Shown here piece by piece: positions 46,291 through 55,350 of a DNA stretch of 64,000 nucleotides. Position 1 is the stretch's first letter. The number at the start of each line of letters is the position of its first letter. The translations under genes and the position numbers were made by a program. A model generated the notes under the pieces. That model did not search any database. It saw only the letters and a list, made by a program, of their open reading frames with translations, and was not told the DNA's origin. The DNA comes from Clavaria fumosa (taxonomy: Eukaryota; Basidiomycota; Agaricomycetes; Agaricales; Clavariaceae), in contig OX637805.1 of NCBI GenBank assembly GCA_951802425.1, positions 2,572,924-2,636,923 on the forward strand, given 5' to 3'.

Positions 46291-47191
46291 TAAGCAATGA
46301 CTGATGAGCATGAGCAGTGCCAGGATGACAAACATGAGCACAGTAAACACATACATTACTCAAGCAGATATATCTTTGACTGATAATATGCACATGCACT
46401 TGTCCACCAAACTTGCCCCACTGGTGTCACCCATGCTGCTCACCCCAATTGCACCATCCACCCTGCTTGTGCTGTCTGCCCACTCACCTCATTGGTGCTA
46501 CACCACCTGGCATGCTTCCTGCTTTACTCACCTTGCTTGTGCCACCCACTCACCCCACTCAGACTGTCCACCCTCCATCCTACTTATGCTACCTGTGCTG
46601 CTCACTCCCAGCATGCTAATACCAAGGTCCTACATACCTACCAAGATCCAATGTGATGCAGGCTTGGACATGTTACAGGTGAGACATGCCATGTAAATGG
46701 CCAGGACACCCACACCTCTCATAATGTACAAAGTAAGTTGACTGGATGTGTATCTCAAAGTGGGTATCCAGGACTCCCATGCTCACATGATGCACAAGGT
46801 TGACTGAAGGTGTATGTCAAAGTGGGTGTCATGGATGTTCACATCTTATAAAGTCAGTTCAGTTGTGAGTTGAGTCAGTGTCAAGGCTTGTATGCATGTG
46901 TTTCAAAGTGTGTGGCCCACAGCTATCAACATATGAGATGCAATTGCTGAATGAATTCACTTGGGCAGAGACAGGAGAGCAGACAATAATGCAAGGGCAA
47001 TGGTATGCTAGTATATGGGTGACTATCTGATAGTGCCACAGGGTCAGCAGGGAGCACTTCAGATAGAGGAGGGCTTGAATGGATGCTGGATAGAATGGAA
47101 GAAGAAGGCCCACCATGGGTAGTGAGACAAGAAGGCATAATAATGTTAGCCACCTAGACAAGAAAGACTGATGAAATGTGGGAACAAAATT
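45424..47191. repeat. Large palindrome 1: 867-bp arms, 34-bp spacer
   Basis: The left arm 45424-46290 and the right arm 46325-47191 are reverse complements of equal length. The arm junctions are 'tgtttgtcat' and 'atgacaaaca'. The outer end shows one mismatch (gtttccac versus gttcccac). The frames on the two arms are mirror images and compositional. After the right arm come 23 bp also found after palindrome 2. Confidence 0.96.
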
Positions 47192-47386
47192 GCGTTTCTT
47201 AAGGTGGGTTGCTAACTATTCCCTAGGACGAATAGGCTAGCCTATTCAGGTTGGATGTTGGATACCTTCAAATCTCACCCCCCCCTTGGAATTGAGGGTG
47301 GTGGCAGTGAGGGGAGGTGACCCAGAGTGGATTAGGGTTAGGTTAAGGGGGTTCGTGGTTTCCCCTAACTCAAATGGCAGGGTTAG
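47192..47386. other. Spacer between palindrome 1 and minisatellite
   Basis: It contains a 16-bp perfect palindrome 'aataggctagcctatt' (47231-47246), a C-run, and 'ttagggttagg' (47332-47342), which is two telomere-like repeats. No gene is seen. Confidence 0.6.
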
Positions 47387-47904
47387 GGCCTGGTTGGATT
47401 GACTGGGCCTGGTTGGATCACCTTGGGGCATGGTTGGATTAACCCAGGGCATGGTTGGATTGACCCAGGGCATGGTTGGATCACCTTGGGGCCTGGTTGG
47501 ATCTACTCAGAGCATGGTTGGATTGACCCAGGGCATGGTTGGATCACCCTGAGGCATGGTTGGATCCACTCAGAGCATGGTTGGATTGACCCAGGGCATG
47601 GTTGGATTAACCCAGGGCCTGGTTGGATCTACTTGGGGCATGGTTGGATCTACTTGGGGCATGGTTGGATTAACCTAGGGCCTGGTTGGATCTACTTGGG
47701 GCCTGGTTGGTTCACCCTGAGGCATGGTTGGATCTACTCAGAGCATGGTTGGATCTACTTGGGGCATGGTTGGATTAACCCAGGGCCTGGTTGGATCACC
47801 CTGAGGCATGGTTGGATTGACCCAGGGCATGGTTGGATCACCCTGTGGTTAGGTTGGATTGACCCAGGGCATGGTTGGATCACCTTGGGGCCTGGTTGGA
47901 TCTA
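47387..47904 (+). repeat. 21-bp minisatellite, about 25 units
   Basis: Units centre on 'ggcatggttggat' and end in one of a few variants (tgaccca, taaccca, caccttg/caccctg, ctacttg/ctactca). Because 21 is a multiple of three and no stop occurs, a frame of about 169 codons of the type G-H/P-G-W-I-x-x stays open. It lacks an ATG, so I treat it as non-coding. One unit is altered ('ttaggttgg'). Confidence 0.95.
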
Positions 47905-48325
47905 CTAATAGCATAGTCCTTGTGCAGATGGAGCATCTGCGCTTTCTTTCACTGCAAGCTAACCACTCAAGCTAGTCTTTTGAAATTTTGTGTGCCTATA
48001 TCTACCCCTCTAATCCTCAATTTCCATGGTTTACATTTTCCCCAAACCTATTTCCCAATGCATGGCAGAGCTGCTGACCAAACCAGTCAAAATTCTCCCA
48101 TTTATCAAAACCAACCATAGGATTCCAAAACAAATGGAATGCTATACTGGGCCATCCCATACCTATCATATTCCATCCCTCTCTCTCCCCTCCCATCACC
48201 CACAAAGCAACAATTCCAGCATATAGTCAGAATCCAGTTCTCACATCCTCACACAAGTTTGTACTTGTGGTGGCACCTAATCAAAAGGGATCACATTGAA
48301 AGATTGACTATAGTGCATGAATAAT
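47905..48325 (+). repeat. SAT651, dispersed locus 3 (about 0.65 unit)
   Basis: It starts at the same unit position as locus 2 ('ctaatagcatagtcc') and ends at 'gcatgaataat'. It has several substitutions relative to the array. Confidence 0.95.
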
Positions 48326-48612
48326 TTAGGGTTCCTGGGGTCTTCCAGCAAAATTTGAAATATAGTAGCTGTGAAGTAGTTATTAGAAGAACATATGCAG
48401 CTGACTGATAGCTGCATATATGAATGTTGATGTTGTCATGTCATGAGGTGGGTCACATGGTGATGCTTGTGACCATGGGTAATACTGGTAATGTGAATAA
48501 GACTAATGTATTCATGTGGCATAATGTGCCAGATGAAGGGATTGTGCCATGGCATATCATACATAGTATTGGAGGCTGCTGGTGTGCCATCATTGTGGTT
48601 AGCTGCTGGTGT
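48326..48612 (+). repeat. Right flank of SAT651, copy 3
   Basis: It begins at 'ttagggttcctggggtc', lacking the first about 140 bp seen in copy 1. It then follows copy 1 to the 'gctgctgg' that precedes the LTR. Confidence 0.8.
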
Positions 48613-49375
48613 TAGGATTGCTTACCTAAGCCATCCCAAAGAGGAGTTGTGGAGAAACTGGGGAGGCTTGTTGGAAGGCCACATGACCTGTGGCTGAGAG
48701 TCAGATTACTTAATCCCCAAAGTCACCTGACCTGCACCTTGGCATGTCACATGATCCAAGGATCCAAGCATGAGAACACCAGCAAGTGCTGAGGCATTTG
48801 CTATAAGTACTTCACCTTTTCCTTTTTTGTACTCTTTTCCCCTTATCTTAGTATTGTCTAGTGTTGCCACAGTTTGGTTAATTTCGGTTAACCGAACTCA
48901 AACCGATGCTTTTAAAACTTCAATAAATTCTGTAAAATTATGGAAATATTTCTGGAGATTTCTACACATATTTTAAACCTACTCTAATTTTTCTGCAATT
49001 TTACAGATTTTATTTGAGATCGGTTTGAGTTCGGTTAACCGAAATTAACCGAACCGTGGCAACACTAGTATTGTCATCATGACCTCCCTTAAGTTGTGTG
49101 AGCCCAGTCTTATATAATACTAAGATCTGCCCATCTGCCCAAGCCCTGTGTCCTAACCCAGCTAGCCTGGACCCTTAATTTCAAACTGTGACACATTGTC
49201 ACAGCTCAGCCCCTATCATCCTCTTTTCCTTTTCCTTGCCTGTGGTGTGTAACAGAACCACATGAATTTTTTACTGTGTGTAGATACACATGACCCAACC
49301 TGGAAGATGACTACTGTGACCCTCTCTGGGTGATACCAAGTGCCCAGCAACACTGCCCACCACTCAATCAAGTCT
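48613..49375 (+). mobile_element. Second copy of the gypsy LTR and leader, with MITE insertion
   Basis: It is the same as 17904-18450, including the junction 'gctgctgg|TGTTAGG', except for the 209-bp MITE plus its duplicated 8 bp. It ends near 49375, where a long-LTR fragment begins. Confidence 0.92.
48859..49067. mobile_element. hAT-type MITE (209 bp) with perfect 8-bp duplication and empty site in the window
   Basis: Long inverted termini start TAGTGTTGCCAC and TAGTGTTGCCAC (other strand) and continue about 48 bp with few differences, including 'ggttaatttcggttaaccg'. GTATTGTC flanks it at 48851-48858 and 49068-49075. The paralogue at 18145-18152 has a single GTATTGTC and no insert. Confidence 0.97.
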
Positions 49376-50195
49376 AGAGTACCATAAGTACATGTGAGAC
49401 TTTATATGTGCACGTACAGGAAGTATAATAGAAAAGGAAAAGTGCAGAGGTCACCAAGCAACAAGACTATAGTAGTACAGGGTAGACCTAGTTGTGAAAT
49501 GACCATGTGTGTGCTCTACTAAGGTTGCAAGGGGTAGGGAAGACATAAGTAAGGTCACAAATGTGACCAGTCATGGGTCATGACCTAGCTAGATAAGCAT
49601 ATGTGTAACTATAACTATGGGGGTATCTTCAGATCATAAGTATCGCAGTTATAGATTACTGAGGGCAAGTAGGGGAGCATAATTTGAAGGTATATATGAC
49701 TGACCGTCAGTGGCACGTTTGGTTGTTAAGGTCACAAGGTCATGCGAGTGATCATGTGGGTGATGCTAGTGGTGCAGGTGACTTTAGGTGGGAAGTCACA
49801 TGGGTAACATTGGTAACACAAGTAATGTGAGTGGCACTGGTAATGGTAGTAGCACCAGTGATGTCATGGTAATGTCAGTGATGCTGGTAGCACTGGTGGT
49901 GTCACATGGCAGGTCATGTGCCAGATGAAGAGATTGCAGAACTGTGTGTTGTGCATTGATATGGTGGGTTCGGACGAAGTATACATGTGGGGTGAGGCAG
50001 AGAGAGGCATTGCGAGTATGGTATGGTGGTCGTGAGTGTCGTGTGAATGCGGGAGAGGTCAGAGGGGCTCCCAGAAGGGGACAGTGGGTTCCGGAAGTGT
50101 GTAGAGGGGCTCACAAAGTTATAGAGGGCAATCAGGAGGTTCGTAGGTGTCGGTAAAGTCGGCTTGGGCAAAGGAAAAATGAATGGGTCCTGACA
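49376..50195 (+). mobile_element. Long LTR, copy 4 (left-truncated)
   Basis: It follows the solo LTR from its middle part ('acatgtgagac' region) to the terminal TGGGTCCTGACA at 50195. A gypsy RT frame begins within about 35 bp of its end, so either the element is deleted internally or the two are chance neighbours. Confidence 0.85.
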
Positions 50196-50229
50196 CACCC
50201 CTGAAAACAAGTACCCTCACATCTGCAAG

Positions 50230-51010
50230 TATTCCAGACACCCATTTTCCCAACCCTGGCCCTATCCCTGATTGGCCCAGCCACTACCCTTTGGTTTTTA
50301 GTGAAGCAAAGGGGGATGAGCTTCCCTGCTCCCGCCCAGACTTAGATATTAAAATTGAGTTTAAACTGGACCCTGGGCACCTCTCCTCTAAGCTATACTC
50401 ACTAATGCAAGGAGAGATGGTGGTGAATCACTGGGTGGATGAGCAGCTGGCCTCTGGACAAATCTGACCTTGGAAGTCCCTGTATGTGAGCCCCCTCTTC
50501 TTCAAATGCGAGAAGGACAAGCTGCAGCCCATTATCAACTACTCCAGCTGAACTTGCATCAAATCAAAGACAAGTACACCCTCCCCCTCATCTGAGACAC
50601 TGTGGATGTGTTAAAGGGGGCAACTATCTATCCCAAGATTGATGCGAAGGGAGGTTTCCCATCAATGCAGGTCTGGCCAGAACATCAACACCACTGTGCT
50701 TTCCTAACACCTCATGGACTCTTTGAACCAACAGTTATGTGGTTTGGGCTACAGAATGCACCTGCAACCTTCCAGTGCTTCATGAACCATGTGTTGAGGG
50801 AAGAGATTGCAGGAGGGCATGTCTGGGCCTATGTTGATGATGTTATAGTGTTTGCAGAGGATTTGGCTATGCACCAGTATTGGATGGATCAGGTCTTGAG
50901 GAAGTTCAGGGAGAATGGGCTGTGTCTCAGACTCAGCAAGTGTGAGTTCAAGATGAGTGAGATCTTCTTCCTGGGAATGAAGATCTCCCACAACTATCTG
51001 GAGCACTGTC
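50230..51010 (+). pseudogene. Ty3/gypsy reverse transcriptase with intact YVDD
   Basis: The start is the usual protease-RT linker ('HYPLVFSEAKGDELP', 'RPDLDIKIEFKLDPG'). 'WVDEQLASGQI' ends in a TGA where relatives read Arg. After frame changes, 50602-51075 gives 'YPKIDAKGGF', 'FGLQNAPATFQCFMNHVL', 'HVWAYVDDVIVFAEDLAMH' and 'LRLSKCEFKMSEIFFLGMK'. The YVDD catalytic motif (50830-50841) is kept. This lineage differs from the RT at 26930. It is cut at about 51010, shortly before the duplicated block. Confidence 0.9.
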
Positions 51011-51223
51011 ACACCTGTGCTGCTCCCTTCAGGTCCGGACTGGAAACACTATCTCCAGTTCTGGATCTCCGATAGCTCATACCTTGTGCCTCAGTAGTAG
51101 GTTTTTGTCCTCTGGCTCCTCACTTTCAACCACAGGTATCTCCTGTGGTTTATTGGGCCCTGCCTTGCCTGGATCCTCCTGTAAGGCATAGTTCCTTACA
51201 TTTCCCCTAAAATCCTCTGGCTT

Positions 51224-52117
51224 TCACTGTGACTGCAGACATGCACTCATGTAATGCCCTGCTTTCCTGCATGTATAATATATTAAAGGAGCTTTCCACT
51301 CCTCTCCAATTTGTGGCCCTGCCTTGGGCAGTTCTAGCTGGGGTTTACTCCCTCTGGCTGGGGTGCATTCATCCTGCACACAGTCAATCCACAGGGGAAA
51401 AGGTTCCCCTGGCCTGTGGTCTGTGTGTGGCTGATATGGCCACAGTCTCACAAACTGCTGCCCCACAGGTATTCTACCTGTGGGTGGGTTTCCTTTGGTA
51501 CCCACTGGGTTCCCTGACGAAGGCACTGCCCTCTGCTGCCGGAGGTAGTGGAGGGTCGCTTCCACTTGGTGACTAGCGTCGATAATATCCTCGATGCTAA
51601 TTGCACGAGTTTTGAAGATAGCCTCCACCATCTTGTTAGGCAGTCCATTAAGGAACTGCCTCTTCATCGTACCAGCATCAGGTGGGGTGAGCATTTGCTC
51701 AGCTGCCTGAGCTAATTCATTCCAGAATCCCAAGGCACCCTTCACCTTTGTGAACTTTACCTGGTAGAAGGCATCCACTGCCTTTTGGGCCATTACCTCA
51801 GTCAGGAACTGCTTAAACATAGCAGTTATCAATTCCTTGAAGGTGGACCTTTGAGGAGCACAGGACAGTCCTGTTACTTCTTGGGTATACCAAGTAGCAG
51901 CTATTCTGCTCAGTTGTGAACCTGCTAACATGACACATTGGTTCTCCAACTGCAGTTGGACTACTCTATAAATGTAGAAGTAGTTAAAGAGGCCATTGAG
52001 CCACCCTTCCCAGACAACAAGATCATCTTGTCTGTCATAGAGCTCAGGGGGCTCAATCTTGATCCCCTTAATCTCAGCTATTGCCTTGGGCAATAGCAAG
52101 GTTTTATCTCATATCAT
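51224..52117 (-). pseudogene. gag with zinc knuckle, copy B (minus strand)
   Basis: An uninterrupted frame of about 291 codons covers the whole gag, including 'PELYDRQDDLVVWEGW', the capsid domain and the knuckle 'YYTCRKAGHYMSAC' (first Cys is Tyr). It has no ATG at the start; the frame simply opens after a stop at about 52115. Compared with copy A it keeps Gln at the stop position. There is no protease or RT downstream on the same strand, because the block was cut at 51096. Confidence 0.88.
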
Positions 52118-52239
52118 CACAAGATAGCAATGTAACACATCACTTTGGTAGTTGGTAGAACTTGGGGATACTTCCTGATTAATCTCCCACTCCTTCTGGG
52201 GTGGTTCCATCCATCTGAATGGGCCCATTCAACTTGTTG

Positions 52240-52565
52240 GCTCTCAATGGTTGCTAGAAGCCAGGGGCAGCATCATGCAAGCAGATCCCATGCTTTGTAT
52301 CCCAAAAATGAGCCAGAATCTGCTTCTGTGGACAGTTGTAGACTGTCAGAAACAGAATGCGAACACCTTATGGGATATCACCCTGTTGCCTGACCAGGAC
52401 CAGATCAGACAAGACATGGCTAGAGCATGTACATATCTGTCAGATGTGTACAAGCAAGTGCATGTGGAACCTGAAGAAGTTTGAAAGATGGCATTTGCAA
52501 CTGCCTTAGGCACCATGTTCTCACATGTGATGCAGATAGGAATTGCAATGCCCCTGGGTAATGAC
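52240..52565 (+). pseudogene. RT fragment, plus strand, copy B
   Basis: It is identical in layout to 29530-29855, with a one-base difference near 52427 ('agagcatg' versus 'agagccatg' in A). It has the same TGA after 'EPEEV'. The region 52566-53185 following it is unassigned. Confidence 0.85.
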
Positions 52566-53544
52566 ACAGTGGTCAATGAATATAAGAATTCTGATGCTGG
52601 GGAACAAACTGATGGTGGTGCTATAAGAGTGGAGACATTCATAGCTGTCAAGAGGATAGATAACGTGTTTGGTTGGTGTCAAGGAACAATCTGACAGTGG
52701 TGACAGCAGTGAAGGTATCCCTCATTGATGGGGCCATGACATATCTACACTGGTCTCTTGGTTTGCTGCTTGTGACTTGGCAATCTCGATGCACATATTG
52801 TCATTGGCATAGGCCCTGCATGGCTCAGTTGCATGCATGCCTGGGGCATGCAGGTCTGCATTGTTGATAAGTGGTGTGTGCACCTCTCCTTTGCTCATCT
52901 CATAATATGTGATGTCCTGCTTGTATAATAATTCTGTCTCTTCTCAACTCAGTGTTTGTGTACTGTTGCATTCACTAATCCCATAAGGTTTGCAGCTTGG
53001 GATCAGGATGGAAGGTGGGCAAACAGGTACTTGTTTTTTTCTGTGCATTGATGTCATAGAACTACTGGCAGTGTTAGTTCAGTTTATATCATTGACCAAG
53101 GAAACTCAATCCTCAATCAACAACATGCCCATATTGTTGACCAATGATAAGTGCAAGTAGTCAGCCAATGGCATGCACATATTGTCAGTCAACAAAGCAG
53201 TGGAAGCAGGGCAAGCAGGTGAGTGGGGCAGGCAGTGCAATTAGGTTGAGTGAGATGAGTAGTGCAAGCAGGGTGAGCAGGTGAGTGGCAGTCATGGTTA
53301 GCAGTGGGCAGTGCAAGTGGGATGGGCAGGGTGTATAGCACAAGTGGGTTGAGCAGGGTAGGCAGTGCAAGTAAGGAGGGTGGGGTGGATGGTGCAAGCA
53401 TTGAGAGTGGCATGGGATGGCACAAGCAGGGTGACTAGTGCAGTACAAGCAAGGTGAGCATGATAGACAGGGACTTACATTGAGTTGAGTGACTTGCTGA
53501 CAGTAGACTCTGAAGGTCTGAGATGACTGGGGACAGGGACAGGG

Positions 53545-55322
53545 AATTTTGTTTCCACATTTCATCAGTCTTTCTTGTCTAGGTGGCTAACATTATTATG
53601 CCTTCCTGTCTCCACTACCCATGGTGGGCCTTCTTCTTCCATTCTATCTAGCATCCATTCAAGCTCTCCTCTATCTGAGGTGCTCCCTGCTGCCCCTCTG
53701 GCACTATTAGATAGTCACCCATATACCAGCATACCATTGCCCTTATATTATTGTCTGCTCTCCTGTCTCTGCCCAAGTGACTTGATTCAGCAAATGTGTC
53801 TCCCCCATATGTTGATAGCTGTGGGCCACACACTATGAAACACATGCATTCAAGCTTTGACACTGACTCAACTCACAACTGAACTGACTTTATAACATGT
53901 GGGCATCCATGACACCTACTTTGACATACACCTCCAGTCAACTTTGTGCATCATGTGAGCATGGGAGTCCTGGATACCCACATTGAGATACACATCCAGC
54001 CAACTTACTTTGTACATTGTGAGAGGTGTGGGTGTCCTGGCCATTTACACAGCATGGCTCACCTGTAACATGTCCAAGCCTGCATCACATTGGATCTTGG
54101 TAGGTATGTAGGACCTAGGTTTTGGCATGCTGGGAGTGAGCAGCACAGGTGGCATAAGTAGGATGGATGGTGGACAGTCTGAGTGGGGTGAATGGGTGGC
54201 ACAAGCAAGGTGAGTAAAGCAGGAAGCAAGCCAAGTGGTGTAGCACCAATGAGGTGAGTGGGCAGGCAGCACAAGCAGGGTGGATGGTGCAATTGGGGTG
54301 AGCAGCATGGGTGACACCAGTGGGACAAGTTTGGTGGACAAGTGCATGTGCATATTATCAGTCAATGATATATCTGCTTGAGTAATGTATGTGTTTGCTG
54401 TGCTCATGCTTGTCATTAAGCAATGACTGATGAGCATGAGCAGTGCCAGGATGACAAGCATGAGCACAGCAAACACATACATTACTCAAGCAGATATATC
54501 ATTGACTGATAATATGCACATGCACTTGTCCACCAAACTTGCCCCACTGGTGTCACCCATGCTGCTCACCCCAATTGCACCATCCACCCTGCTTGTGCTG
54601 TCTGCCCACTCACCTCATTGGTGCTACACCACCTGGCATGCTTCCTGCTTTACTCACCTTGCTTGTGCCACCCACTCACCCCACTCAGACTGTCCACCCT
54701 CCATCCTACTTATGCCACCTGTGCTGCTCACTCCCAGCATGCCAAAACCTAGGTCCTACATACCTACCAAGATCCAATGTGATGCAGGCTTGGACATGTT
54801 ACAGGTGAGCCATGCTGTGTAAATGGCCAGGACACCCACACCTCTCACAATGTACAAAGTAAGTTGGCTGGATGTGTATCTCAATGTGGGTATCCAGGAC
54901 TCCCATGCTCACATGATGCACAAAGTTGACTGGAGGTGTATGTCAAAGTAGGTGTCATGGATGCCCACATGTTATAAAGTCAGTTCAGTTGTGAGTTGAG
55001 TCAGTGTCAAAGCTTGAATGCATGTGTTTCATAGTGTGTGGCCCACAGCTATCAACATATGGGGGAGACACATTTGCTGAATCAAGTCACTTGGGCAGAG
55101 ACAGGAGAGCAGACAATAATATAAGGGCAATGGTATGCTGGTATATGGGTGACTATCTAATAGTGCCAGAGGGGCAGCAGGGAGCACCTCAGATAGAGGA
55201 GAGCTTGAATGGATGCTAGATAGAATGGAAGAAGAAGGCCCACCATGGGTAGTGGAGACAGGAAGGCATAATAATGTTAGCCACCTAGACAAGAAAGACT
55301 GATGAAATGTGGAAACAAAATT
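53545..55322. repeat. Large palindrome 2: 872-bp arms, 34-bp spacer
   Basis: The left arm 53545-54416 and the right arm 54451-55322 match as reverse complements. The spacer (54417-54450) is identical to that of palindrome 1. The arms differ at several sites between about 54530 and 54712, where the right arm carries the palindrome 1 bases. Confidence 0.96.
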
Positions 55323-55350
55323 GCGTTTCTTAAGGTGGGTTGCTATTTCA

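Larger units (their letters stand above)
51096..54416. repeat. Segmental duplication copy B (about 3.3 kb)
   Basis: It is the counterpart of 28388-31705 and is joined to gypsy RT sequence on its left. It is less decayed than copy A in gag. Its last 872 bp are the left arm of palindrome 2. Confidence 0.95.

Noticed and set aside
45919..46696. Identical 130-145 codon proteins on opposite strands around 46.3 kb and 54.4 kb
   Set aside because: They are mirror images produced by the palindromes and consist of low-complexity Pro/His/Leu/Thr-rich sequence from a minisatellite.
47399..47908. 169-codon Gly/Trp heptapeptide protein
   Set aside because: No ATG opens it; the frame is a consequence of a 21-bp period without stop words.
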